Of a stretch of 43,987 nt of DNA, positions 17,243 to 26,007 are shown piece after piece. Source of the stretch: Pseudonocardia sp. CNS-004. GTDB lineage: Bacteria; Actinomycetota; Actinomycetes; Mycobacteriales; Pseudonocardiaceae. The position numbers and the translations under genes were made by a program. Every line of letters begins with the position of its first letter. Position 1 is the stretch's first letter. Under the pieces are notes generated by a model. It saw only the letters and a list, made by a program, of their open reading frames with translations. It was not told the origin of the DNA and did no database searches. The DNA is taken from the NCBI GenBank assembly GCA_001942185.1, contig MKJV01000125.1:1-43987 (forward strand), in the 5' to 3' direction.

Positions 17243-18205
17243 TCAGCCCGCCACCAACGCCGCGAAGCGGTCCAGGTCGACGTTCCCGCCGCTCACGATC
17301 ACCCCGACGCGTTGCCCGGCGAGCTCCGGGGCGAGCCTGCGGACGGCGGCGAACGCCAGGCACCCCGTCGGCTCGACGACGATCTTCATCGTCGATGCGA
17401 ACACCCGCATCGCGGCCACGAGTTCCGCGTCGCTCGCCGTCACGATCTCGTCCACGTCCCGGCGGATGATCTCGAACGGGAGCACGCCGAGGTGCTGGGT
17501 CTGCGCGCCGTCGGCGATCGTCACCGGCGTGTCGATGTGCACGATGGAGCCGGTACGCAGCGACCGGACACCGTCGTCACCCGCCTCCGGCTCGACGCCG
17601 ACGACCCGGCACGACGGCGAGAGCGCCCGCGCCGCGAGCGCGGCGCCCGACAGGAGACCGCCACCGCCCAGGCAGACGAAGAGCACGTCGAGCTCCCCGG
17701 CCTGCTCGAGCAGTTCCATCGTGGCCGTGCCCTGCCCGGCGATGATGTCCGGGTGGTCGTAGGGCGGCACCAGGGTGAGCCCCTTGTCCGCGGCCAGCGC
17801 GCGGCCGATCTCCTCCCGGTCCTCGGTGTAGCGGTCGAACCGCACCACCGACGCGCCGTACCCCAGGGTCGCGGCGACCTTGCTCTCGGGCGCGTCGTCC
17901 GGCATGAGGATCGTGGCCGGGATCCCGAGGATGTTCGCGGCCAGAGCGATGCCCTGGGCGTGGTTGCCCGACGAGTACGTCACCACCCCGGACCGGCGCT
18001 GGTCCTCGTCGAACCGCGACAACGCGTTGAACGCGCCCCGGAACTTGAACGCCCCCATCCGCTGGAAGTTCTCGCACTTGAAGAACAGCCGGGCGCCGGT
18101 CGCGGCATCGATCCTGCGTGAGGTCAGCACCGGAGTGCGGTGTGCGTGGCCGCGGATCCGCTCCGCGGCCGCCCGCACGTCGTCGAAGGTGGGTGGGGTC
18201 GGCAT
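17243..18205 (-). CDS. PLP-dependent threonine/serine ammonia-lyase
   Basis: Fold-type II PLP enzyme that deaminates threonine, serine or hydroxyaspartate. The Schiff-base Lys is residue 54 in GAFKFRGA; SSGNHAQG (about 78-85) binds the substrate carboxylate; CLGGGGLLSG binds the PLP phosphate. At 320 residues it has no regulatory ACT domain, so it is of catabolic or threo-3-hydroxyaspartate ammonia-lyase type rather than biosynthetic IlvA. The ATG at 18205 follows AGGAG closely. Confidence 0.9.
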   Translation of the reverse strand: MPTPPTFDDVRAAAERIRGHAHRTPVLTSRRIDAATGARLFFKCENFQRMGAFKFRGAFNALSRFDEDQRRSGVVTYSSGNHAQGIALAANILGIPATILMPDDAPESKVAATLGYGASVVRFDRYTEDREEIGRALAADKGLTLVPPYDHPDIIAGQGTATMELLEQAGELDVLFVCLGGGGLLSGAALAARALSPSCRVVGVEPEAGDDGVRSLRTGSIVHIDTPVTIADGAQTQHLGVLPFEIIRRDVDEIVTASDAELVAAMRVFASTMKIVVEPTGCLAFAAVRRLAPELAGQRVGVIVSGGNVDLDRFAALVAG

Positions 18206-18263
18206 CGCTCTCCTGTCGTGGTCGGCTCGCCCGATCATCCCCGAGCCCCGGCGAACCTGACCG

Positions 18264-18577
18264 TTAGTGCAGGAACTTCAGACCCACGACACCACCGACG
18301 ATCGCCACCAGGCACAGCAGCCGGGCCGCCGTGACCGGCTCGCCGAGAACCGCCATCCCGTACAGGGCGGTGCCGACGGCGCCGATGCCGACCCAGATCG
18401 CGTACCCGGTGCCGACCGGGATCTCCTTCAGGGCCAACGCCAACCCGATCATGCTCAGCACGAGCGCGACCCCGAACACGATCGACGGCGCTGGCCTGCT
18501 GAAACCTTCGGAACGGCTCAGGCCGCCGCCCAGACGGTCTCCAGAACGCCCGACACCACCAGCACGATCCACGCCAC
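18264..18577 (-). CDS. Small multidrug resistance (SMR/SugE-like) transporter, one frameshift
   Basis: Four-helix SMR proton antiporter working as a dimer. The first helix contains the essential Glu in VVSGVLETVWAAAL; later segments are IGLALALKEIPVGTGYAIWVGIG and VLGEPVTAARLLCL, all family signatures. One C is missing near 18522 in the given sequence, joining WAAA to LSRSEGF. The ETVWA and KEIPVGTAYAIW patterns are closer to SugE/Gdx guanidinium exporters than to EmrE. GTG start at 18577 with a GGAGGTG site. About 105 residues, normal length. Confidence 0.88.
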
Positions 18578-18820
18578 GACACACCTCCAGTGCGCCGTCT
18601 TGTCGTGCCGGGTACGACGTTCCTCGTCCGGGGGTCTCCGCGGTTGCGGACCCATGTGCAGGTTACGTCCGCGATACACCCGTGGCACGCGTTGGTGACC
18701 GGTCTGACCCACGCGGGCAGCGTTCAGGCTCGATCGGCGGTCGCCCGGTCACTCGATCTTTTGCGACGCTGGGGCAACTGATTGCTCGGCCTGTCCGATT
18801 GCTCAAGGGGGAGCAACCGA

Positions 18821-19953
18821 ATGACGTCCGTACTTCATCTTCGCCGCCGGAGCGCACTGTTGATCTACAGCGCCGAAAAGCTGATCACCTACCTGGTCGG
18901 CACGGCGCGCGGCATGGCGATCTCGCTGTTCCTGCTGGCCATCCTGTTCACCGGGATCGAGTTCGACGACCTCGTCTTCGGTGTGGTCCTCAACCTGGAG
19001 GGCCTCGAGGACGTCGCACTCGGCGTCATCTTCGGCACCGTCATCTCGCTCACCGGCCTGGTACTCGCGATTTCCGCTCTCGTCGCGCCTGCCGGGTGGA
19101 GATCCCGAAGGACTACATCGTCCTGTTCGCGATCGCCCCACTCGTGCTGATCTTTCCCGCATTGCTCGGAGAGCTCGGCGCCATCACCGGGATCGTCCTC
19201 ATCCTGCTGTTCGTGCTCTTCGTCGCCTACGTCGCATACCGCGAGTCCCGGCGCGCGACCCCGACGTTCCGCAGCGCCGAAGTGCTCGAGCGGATGGACA
19301 GCGTCGAACTCGCCACCGCCGTCGCCGGGACGACCGGAGGTGGCGGCGGCCCTGGCGCGGGGGATCTCTACGAGACCGGCGACGTCGGCGATGCGAAGCA
19401 GGACGGCCGCCCCGGATGGATGCTCCTCGCGCTGGCACTCCTCGCGCTGGTCGGCCTCGTCCTCGGCGCATGGGCCATGACGGAAGGCACCGAGGGCATC
19501 CTCGAGGAGTTCGCCATCAGCGGCACCGTCTTCGGCGCCACCATCGCCACGCTCGTGCTCTCCGTGGAGGACATCTTCCTGACCGCGGAACCCGCCCGGC
19601 GCGGCGCGCCGGCCATCGGCGTCGGCAACGTCATCGGCAGCGTCGTGTTCTCCGTCACCGCGAAGGTCGGCATCATCGCGCTCGCCGGCGGCACCCTCCT
19701 GATCACCTCCGACCTGTTCAGCTGGCACCTCCCCGCCCTCGTCGTCATCAACGGGTTCGCCGCGTACGCCCTGTTCACCGGGCACCTGAAGCGCTGGCAC
19801 GGCGCCACACTGCTGGTCGGCTACATCGCCTACTGGGCCATCAGCTTCTCGGTGTTCGGGCTCGTACCCGTCGAGGAGGCCGAAGGCCCCGATGACGCGC
19901 AGCAGCCGAGCATCGGGGCGCCGGCGGTTCCGGGTGAGCCGGACGACGACTGA
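18821..19953 (+). CDS. Sodium/calcium exchanger-like membrane protein, one frameshift
   Basis: Integral membrane protein of about 378 residues with two related halves, as in the cation/Ca2+ exchanger superfamily. The first half has LEGLEDVALGVIFGTVISLTG; the second has TVFGATIATLVLSVEDIFLTAE and GVGNVIGSVVFSVTAK, matching alpha-repeats. The acidic residues expected to bind cation are Glu-Asp in both. A hydrophilic loop rich in Gly/Asp joins the halves. One G appears missing near 19095 (APAG to VEIPKDY). ATG at 18821 with GGGAG upstream. Ion specificity is unknown. Confidence 0.8.
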
Positions 19954-20207
19954 TCAGTGGCAGGATCGTCGATCCGATGCGCCGGCGGCCACATCCGAGG
20001 GTGTCGCCGAATCGCCCGGACCGGGACCTGGCGACCACGGCGGCGCCATGATCTGCCCGAGTCGCACACTCATGTCGCGTCGCCCGCCGAGGCGTGCCGC
20101 TCGGACCGATCACCGCGGCTCGCAGCATGGTCAGCAGCACGCCAGCGCGAGCCGGCCAACGCTGACGTCCTGCTCGCGGCCGCCGGGGCCGCAGTTTGGG
20201 GGCAACC

Positions 20208-20327
20208 GCAACCAGACGCACGAACGCCCCGCGGGCGGGCTAGCGCCCCGGGGCGTTCCTGCTGCTCAGCGAGCGGAGGATGCGGGATTCGAACCCGCGA
20301 GGGCGTGAACCCAACACGCTTTCCAAG
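20208..20327. repeat. attL: partial tRNA-Ser(GGA) copy plus terminator
   Basis: Bases 20275-20327 are identical to the 3' half of tRNA-Ser(GGA) up to the anticodon loop (ending CTTTCCAAG). The flanking terminator hairpin (arms 20222-20231 and 20249-20258) is also duplicated, with three small differences from attR. After 20327 the sequences diverge completely. Confidence 0.93.
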
Positions 20328-20531
20328 TCGGCTACCGCTCCACCGCCGCAGGTCGTGGCCGGTTGTTGCCGTGGCCAACGGCAGGTAGAGCATGGGCCGG
20401 AAGGTGCGCGACCGCCTGCGAATGCAACCAGATCTGCAACCACCGGGCGCGTCCTGCCGGCTGATCGCTCAGGCCCGCGAGGGGGCGGAGGATGAGGCTG
20501 TCGAGACCGCCGCACGCGGAGGGGCGTCGCT

Positions 20532-20660
20532 ATGGCGGTGGACTCGATGGTGACCGGCACGCTTCGAGGGGTACGGCTGACCGACGACTACGTGCGGACC
20601 CTGGGTCGGCTGGCGTACCTGTGGGGATGGCTTGGGCTTCCGGCAGCCGTACGTCTGCAC
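20532..20660 (+). pseudogene. Remnant of a DUF1254-domain gene (N-terminal piece)
   Basis: The translation GVRLTDDYVRTLGRLAYLWGW resembles the N-terminal start of DUF1254 proteins, where a DYVRxxGRxAYLWGWP segment is conserved. The similarity stops after about 45 residues, and the usual NRxxxF continuation is absent. I read it as a decayed cargo or chromosomal gene at the element's left edge. The flanks 20328-20531 and 20661-20881 hold nothing else I can support. Confidence 0.45.
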
Positions 20661-20881
20661 GTATTCAGCACGCCGGGATGCGCTGGAACGAGTCCTACGG
20701 CACGCGTTGAGATAGAGAGTCGGGGCACCGGGCGAGGGGGACGGAGGCGCTCCGGAGCTCGAAGAAGGGTGCGGTGGGGAGTCCACCCATCTGCGCTCGC
20801 CAGGTCGAGCAGCGGGTACCGGTGTCGGGCGCTACGGTCGCGTGCGCGAAGTTGTCCGTGAGCCGCAGGGGGGAGTGGATC

Positions 20882-21445
20882 GTGCGAGACCGTGACGTCC
20901 GTGTCTCTCTGCTGCGGCACCTCCACCATGAGCACCAGGAACCGGGCACCCTGTTCGTCGACGAGCTGGATCTCGGTGGACTTGTGCGGGTTGACGTCGC
21001 CGCGATCAACGGCAGCCTGTGGGGCTACGAGATCAAATCCGCGCGAGACACTCTGCGACGGCTCCCGTTGCAGGTCGAGGTGTACTCCCGGGTGCTGGAC
21101 CACGCTGCGCTCGTCGTCGCCGACCGCCACCACGAGCACGCGCTCGACCTCCTGCCGGACTGGTGGCAGATCTATGTCGCAACGGCTACCCCGGACGGCG
21201 TCGAGCTGATGCTGGAGCGTCCCGGCGGCCAGAATCCCGACGTCGACCCGATGCAGCTCGCGCAGCTTCTTTGGCGAGATGAGGCGCTGGCTGAGCTGGC
21301 CGAGCGCGGCTTGGATCGCGGGGTTCGGTCCAAGCCACGCCGGGCCGTGTGGCAGCGGCTTGCCGAGAGCCTGGACCTGCCCGAGCTTCAGCGGTGCGTC
21401 CGCCAGCGCCTTAAGACGCGCGTCGGGTGGCGAGTCGGTCGGTGA
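20882..21445 (+). CDS. sce7726 family protein, PD-(D/E)XK nuclease-like
   Basis: A 187-residue protein with a restriction-nuclease-like core: Asp38 in RVDVAAING, Glu50-x-Lys52 in GYEIKSARDT, and Gln64/Tyr68 in LQVEVYSRVL, which fit the D...ExK...Q-x3-Y arrangement of PD-(D/E)XK enzymes. The N-terminal VRDRDVRVSLLRHL and the later VVADRHHEHALDLLPDWW are marks of the sce7726 family, usually encoded beside sce7725. The GTG at 20882 has a GGGGGAG site nearby. It is convergent with, and overlaps by 35 bp, the partner gene. Function is not established; a defence role is my inference. Confidence 0.75.
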   Translation: MRDRDVRVSLLRHLHHEHQEPGTLFVDELDLGGLVRVDVAAINGSLWGYEIKSARDTLRRLPLQVEVYSRVLDHAALVVADRHHEHALDLLPDWWQIYVATATPDGVELMLERPGGQNPDVDPMQLAQLLWRDEALAELAERGLDRGVRSKPRRAVWQRLAESLDLPELQRCVRQRLKTRVGWRVGR

Positions 21446-22504
21446 CGAACGCGAGGTGGTGGTTCGTTGCGGTACGGCGCCACCGTTCCGGGTTGCCGCA
21501 GCTCGCCGCGGGGTCCAGGGCAACCCGGTTGATCCACCTGTCGCCCTCGGAGAAGTCCGCGCCGCAGAACTCCTCGTGCAGGGCGAGCATCTGCGTCGCC
21601 GGGCGGATCGCCTCGCCGCCCGCGCCGCCTCCGCGGCCCTTGAACAACTCGCCACCCTTGGCCACCAGCCAGTCGTCGTCGCTGGTGTAGCGCAGGCTGC
21701 CGCTGATGCTCATGAACCGCGGATTGACCGTCAAGGTCGGGTCGGGGTGTGCGACCCCGTAGTCCCCGAAAGTCGGTACGCGTTGGCCCGCGCTTGACGC
21801 TTCGTTCGCCAGCAGGCAGTACAGGTGCCAGTCGTGGCGCGGGATCCGAGTGATCTGCTCTTTCGGGACCCCGGCGAGGTCGCGCGGGAACGCAGCACCC
21901 GCCAGGACAAGGGTGCGCCATTGGCCGGCGTGGGGCAGGTTCGCCAGAGCGAAGCGGGCGACGGATTCGACAAGTTCTGTGTTGGCTTCCTCGCCGAGGT
22001 CGAGGACGAGGTCAATGTCCTCGGGGTTCACACCGAGGTGCCGATGAGGGTGGTCAGCTCCGCGTGGGCCTGCGGTGCGTAGGGCCATTGCCTCGCTGAG
22101 AGCCGGACGCACGACCCCGGCGCCGCGGAGCCGATGCAGGTCGGCGGCGGCGGTGGTGTGCCCATGATCACGGCCCGGGGAGACGACCGGCACGAGGTGC
22201 AGTCCCATCTCGGCTGCATCGTCGGCGATGGTGCGCAGGCCGCCGGTCGGGTCGGTCTCGTCGATCACGAAGGCCGTGTCGAGCATGGCGCGCTCGGTGC
22301 CCCAGCTCTCTGCGATCTTCTTGCCGAGGCGCGCACATGCTCGGCAACGGTCTTCGAGGGGCCGTCGGTTTCGAAGTCGATATCGATGGGGTGGACCACG
22401 AACATCGGTGTGAGCGCGTTCCGGACCGCAGCAGAGAGGTCGGCGACGGCAGCAAGCTCGCCGCGCTTGGTGAGCAGGATGGGCAGGTAGGACATGCCGG
22501 ACAT
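21411..22504 (-). CDS. sce7725 / beta family protein, one frameshift
   Basis: The N-terminus SYLPILLTKRGELAAVADLS followed by ALTPMFVVHPIDID is the hallmark of the beta-protein (sce7725) family; the rest includes AFVIDETDPTGGLRT, VPVVSPGRD and a C-terminal DDWLVAKGGELFKGRGGGAGG region. The predicted fold is TIM-barrel-like, but no activity has been shown to my knowledge. The halves join near 22335, where one C is missing (EHVRA to LGKKIAESWG). Full length is about 364 residues. Partner to the sce7726 gene, convergent and overlapping at the 3' ends. Confidence 0.72.
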
Positions 22505-22976
22505 AGGTGATTCTTCTTCCACGATCGCGGCTCGCAGATGTGATCAGCCACGTCGCTGCAAGTGACGCCACGGCCGCGGAGCGTGGTGTCAACGTGAAGT
22601 GAAGCACCCCCGATGCGGTGAACATGCGTAACCGAACTACATCTGTGTCGTTATTGCGCCGAGCGGCGCCCCTTGACTCGGCGGGCGGCTTCTGAGCTAG
22701 ACCGAAGCGGCTCCCTGAGGGCCTGCAGCCGCCGTTCGTCGATTCGCCGCCGCTCGTCGGCATGCGCTCGTCAAGCGCGTCCGGCCTGGGGCTCCTCCCT
22801 GGGCACGCGTTCCGCAATGTCGAGGTCGACGGCGAGTCCTTGGCCGGCGCGACGTCAGGCTCGACTTCACCGCGCTGCAAGCAGCCGTGCCCGCAGCCGC
22901 GCGCCAACGGGCGACGGTCGCCATCAGGCGACTAGTTGATCGAACTCCTACGCATCGGCACCGGTACCTGCACGGC
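22505..22976. other. Intergenic region with possible gene remnant
   Basis: No intact gene. On the plus strand, 22790-22975 translates in two joined frames to HAFRNVEVDGESLAG and RLDFTALQAAVPAAARQRA, which has protein-like composition but no family I recognise. It may be the decayed end of a cargo gene. The region carries the divergent regulatory sequences of the sce7725 gene and the mer operon. Confidence 0.35.
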
Positions 22977-23015
22977 TTGACTCGGTAGTTGGGTACGGGG
23001 GTTGACGATGTGGCC
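22977..23015 (+). promoter_or_regulatory. MerR-type promoter/operator, probably leaderless transcript
   Basis: A -35 TTGACT (22977-22982) and a weak -10 TTGACG (23002-23007) are separated by exactly 19 bp, the long spacer of MerR-controlled promoters. The spacer holds an imperfect dyad, CGGTA...GGTACGG. The -10 lies 8 bp before the merR ATG, implying transcription starts at or next to the start codon. Confidence 0.65.
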
Positions 23016-23438
23016 ATGCGCATCAGTGAGCTGGCCGGCCAGGTTGGGGTGAACCCGCAGACGCTGCGCTACTACGAGCGGCGCGGTCTGCTGGACGAGC
23101 CGCCGCGCAGTCCGGGTGGCTACCGCGACTACCCGGGCGCGGCGGTGGAGCTGCTGCGGTTCATCAAACGCGCCCAACAGCTCGGGTTCACCCTCGACGA
23201 GGTCGAGGAGCTGCTGCACCTCGACCAGGGCGGCCCAGACAGCTGCGACGCCGCCCGCACGGTCGCGCTGGCTCGCAAGACCGATCTGGAGGCCCGGATC
23301 GCGGACCTGAAGCGCATGCGCGACTCACTGGCCGACCTGATCGCGACCTGCGATCTGCCGCGTGCCGACCGCAGTTGCCCGCTGCTGGCCGCGATCGACA
23401 ATCCGCCAGCCCCACCCCCGAACGGGAGCACTCGATGA
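23016..23438 (+). CDS. merR: MerR-family mercury-responsive regulator
   Basis: The winged-helix N-terminus ISELAGQVGVNPQTLRYYER (residues 3-22) is the MerR DNA-binding signature. The metal-binding cysteines match the three of classical Hg(II) MerR: one in GGPDSCDAARTVA, one in LIATCDLPRA and one in RSCPLLAAID. So it should sense Hg(II) or organomercurials and distort the 19-bp spacer promoter upstream. 140 residues. The stop overlaps the merB start (ATGA), so the regulator is cotranscribed with its targets. Confidence 0.93.
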   Translation: MRISELAGQVGVNPQTLRYYERRGLLDEPPRSPGGYRDYPGAAVELLRFIKRAQQLGFTLDEVEELLHLDQGGPDSCDAARTVALARKTDLEARIADLKRMRDSLADLIATCDLPRADRSCPLLAAIDNPPAPPPNGSTR

Positions 23439-24469
23439 CCTCGACGTTGGAAGTCCTGCACGTGCCGGACTGCCCGAACCTGCCGCCCCTGCTGGAGCGG
23501 CTCCAGCAGATCACCGACCTGCCGGTGGCGGCCCGGGAGATCCGCACCACGGCCGAGGCGGAAGCGGCGGGGATGGCCGGATCGCCGACGCTGCTGGTCG
23601 ACGGCCGCGACCCGTTCAGCCCGGCAGACGACGCGGCGTACGAGTGCGGGGTGGCGTGCCGGATCTACCGGGACGAGCGGGGCCGACCGGTTCCGGCCCC
23701 GTCGATCGCGCAGCTGCGCGCTGTGCTCGCCGCCTCCGACGGATCGACCCACGATGGAGGCCTGGCATCGGCTGGCGGATCGCCGGCCGAGAGCCCCGCG
23801 GCACCGGACAGCGCCATGTGCGAGCCGGGACAGCCCGGCGCTGTGTTGAGTGCCTGGCGAAGCCGAGCGCTGCCACTGGACCCGATCGAGAAGGCGGCGC
23901 ACCAGGCGGTCCTCCGCAGCTTCGCCACGACCGGCCACGCCCCCACCGCATCCCAGCTGACCCCGATGATCGCAGATACCGAGCGTGCCGCCGACGACGT
24001 GTTGCGGGCGCTGCACGAGTTGGACGCGATCCGCCTCGCCTCCGACGGGCGGATCGCGGTGGCCTACCCGTTCTCCGCGCAACCCACCCCGCACCGGGTG
24101 CGGATCGACGATCGGGTGGATGTCTACGCGATGTGCGCGATTGACGCCCTGGGCATGTCCGCGATGCTCGGTGTCGATACCCGGATCGACTCGATCGACC
24201 TGACCAGCGGGCAGCCGGTGACGGTCGCCATGACCGCTGCCGGCCGGGCCAGCTGGGATCCGGCGACCGCGGTGGTGTTCCTCGGCGCGGACGCGGGCGG
24301 CGGGCCCTCGGCGGACTGCTGCTGCGACTACCTGAACTTCTTCGCTGATCAGGCGGCAGCCACGGCCTGGACGATCGCGCATCCGCACGTCCCGGGCCAG
24401 ATCCTCAGCCAGGCCGAGGCCGAACGGCTCGGCGCGCAGCTGTTCGGTCCGCTGCTCGCCACACCCTGA
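23435..24469 (+). CDS. merB: Organomercurial lyase (MerB) with extra N-terminal domain
   Basis: MerB breaks the carbon-mercury bond of organomercurials, releasing Hg(II). The lyase domain (about residues 130-340) has the catalytic set: Cys234 and Asp237 in YAMCAIDALG and Cys297 in DCCCDYLNFFAD, equivalent to Cys96, Asp99 and Cys159 of the R831b enzyme. The first about 95 residues form a thioredoxin-like domain (EVLHVPDCPNLPPLLERL, GSPTLLVDGRDPF) joined by a Ser/Gly/Pro linker; a single-Cys motif might bind or pass mercury. Total 344 residues, longer than the usual 210-220. It overlaps merR by 4 bp. Confidence 0.9.
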   Translation: MTSTLEVLHVPDCPNLPPLLERLQQITDLPVAAREIRTTAEAEAAGMAGSPTLLVDGRDPFSPADDAAYECGVACRIYRDERGRPVPAPSIAQLRAVLAASDGSTHDGGLASAGGSPAESPAAPDSAMCEPGQPGAVLSAWRSRALPLDPIEKAAHQAVLRSFATTGHAPTASQLTPMIADTERAADDVLRALHELDAIRLASDGRIAVAYPFSAQPTPHRVRIDDRVDVYAMCAIDALGMSAMLGVDTRIDSIDLTSGQPVTVAMTAAGRASWDPATAVVFLGADAGGGPSADCCCDYLNFFADQAAATAWTIAHPHVPGQILSQAEAERLGAQLFGPLLATP

Positions 24470-24533
24470 CCCGATTCGGCAGGAAGGCTCGCTGCCGGGT
24501 CCCGATCCGATCAACTGTGTGAGGAGCTTCCTC

Positions 24534-25163
24534 ATGATCACTCAAGATGCGCAGAGACTCGTCGCGCTGATCCGCGCCCAATTCGGCCTGCCCGACCTGA
24601 TCGCCCACATGACCCGGCTGCTCGCCGCCAGCAGCGACCCGGTCACCGTCGACCAGGCCGCCACGGCCGGCGGCTGGACACCCGAGCAGGTACGGGCCGA
24701 GCTGGCCCGCCACCCCGGCGTCGACTGGACCGAGGACGGCCGGATCGCCGGGTTCGGCATGACCCTGCACCCCACCCCACACCGGTTCACCACCGACGAC
24801 GGACAGACCGGATACGGCTTCTGCGCCAGCGACGCGCTGAGCTACCCGGTCATCCTCGGCCACCCCAGCCTGATCGAGTCCACCTGCCCGATCACCGCCC
24901 AGCCCATCCGCGTCGAGGTCACCCCCGACGAAATCGTCTCGGTGGACCCACCAGGAGCGGTCGTGTCCCGGCTGCGGCCCGAGGCAGCGGTCGCCGACGT
25001 ACGCGCCGAGATCTGCGCCCTGGGCAACTTCTTCGCCTCAGCCGAGGCTGGCGCCGGCTGGCAGACCCGCCACCCTGACACCACCCTCGTCCTGATCACG
25101 CAGGACTTCCAGGTCACCCGGGAGGCGGCCATCGAACTCGGCTGGGCAGCGGCCCGGGTGTGA
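24534..25163 (+). CDS. merB: Second organomercurial lyase (MerB)
   Basis: A compact 209-residue MerB without the extra domain. Cys97 and Asp100 (GFCASDAL) and Cys161 (EICALGNFFAS) match the catalytic triad. The N-terminal helix-turn-helix-like part, DQAATAGGWTPEQVRAELA, is typical. It starts 64 bp after the first merB, with GAGGAG nine bases upstream, so it probably belongs to the same mer operon. Sequence divergence between the two lyases argues against recent duplication and for different substrates or separate acquisition. No merA or mercury transport gene follows. Confidence 0.92.
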   Translation: MITQDAQRLVALIRAQFGLPDLIAHMTRLLAASSDPVTVDQAATAGGWTPEQVRAELARHPGVDWTEDGRIAGFGMTLHPTPHRFTTDDGQTGYGFCASDALSYPVILGHPSLIESTCPITAQPIRVEVTPDEIVSVDPPGAVVSRLRPEAAVADVRAEICALGNFFASAEAGAGWQTRHPDTTLVLITQDFQVTREAAIELGWAAARV

Positions 25164-25191
25164 ACCCGCCGTCCGGGCGCCGCTATCCCAC

Positions 25192-25931
25192 TTACCCGTC
25201 GAGCTTCGTAGCTGGCTGCGCGCCTTGGTCGTGCAGCCAGCCAACAAGGTCCTGCGCGCCCTCTGCGGAAGCCGCGTCCAAGGGTGTCTGGTCCGTCCAT
25301 GGCGGGACCCGGTTGAGGTCCGCGCCTGCGGCAAGCAGCAACTCCGCCGAGGATTGGCGACCGCCGTGGCAGGCACCCCAGAACGCGAGGTCGATCTCGT
25401 CGGCGGATGGGCCCGGAGCTGCGGCAAGGAAGGCGGCGACGCGGTCGTCGAGGCCCATCGTTGCGGCGTCCATGAGTGTTGTCGTGGCACCTCGCTGGAC
25501 CAGTCGCCGTGCCGTCGCCCACTGCTTGAACCCGCGCGCGTCGGCGAGCGGTGTGCCACCACCGAGTACGGCCCCGGGCGCATCGATGTCCGCGCCGGCG
25601 TCGAGCAGCGCGTCGAGCGCCTCGACGTCGTCCGAGCTGGCCGCCCAGTGCAGCGGGGTCTCCTCGTGCTGTCCCCGGAAACGGGCGTTCACCTCGCGCC
25701 GGACTCGACGAGCGCAGCGATGGTCGCCGCGACCCGCGGGTAGTGGCCGGGCCAGTCGGTGGCGACGTGCAGCAGCGTTCGTGACATCGCGCCCGGTGCG
25801 TCGTCGCCGAGCCGGGCGGTCGCCAGCCAGGGGTGCTCGGCCAGCAGCCGGCGCAGGTCTGCGACCCGGCCCTCATGGATTGCGGCGGTGGCCGTAGCCG
25901 CGACCGGATCATCGGTGGGGATGGTCACCAT
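25192..25931 (-). CDS. Ankyrin-repeat protein, one frameshift
   Basis: About 246 residues made of ankyrin-type helix pairs: IHEGRVADLRRLLAEHPWLA, then ETPLHWAASSDDVEALDALL with DAGADIDA, GFKQWATARRLVQRGA, and HGGRQSSAELLLAAGADLN followed by TPLDAASAEGAQDLVGWLHD. Ankyrin arrays mediate protein binding; the partner is unknown. The two halves are split near 25692 by one missing base (VESGA to VNARF). No signal peptide or membrane segment. It converges on the mer operon. Confidence 0.82.
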
Positions 25932-26007
25932 GACCTCACCTCACCACAGCACTGCGGACGCTCAGGAGGGCGTTGGCGCAACGTCACGAGAATGGCGATC
26001 CGCGGGT

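Noticed and set aside
18578..18820. Guanidine riboswitch before the SugE-like SMR gene.
   Set aside because: The leader contains GGTCCG-like bits but not the conserved ykkC-I core in order, and I could not fold a matching structure.
19954..20207. Remnant of an older integrase left of attL, suggested by ANADVLLAAAGAAVWG.
   Set aside because: Too short and weak; no catalytic box can be aligned.
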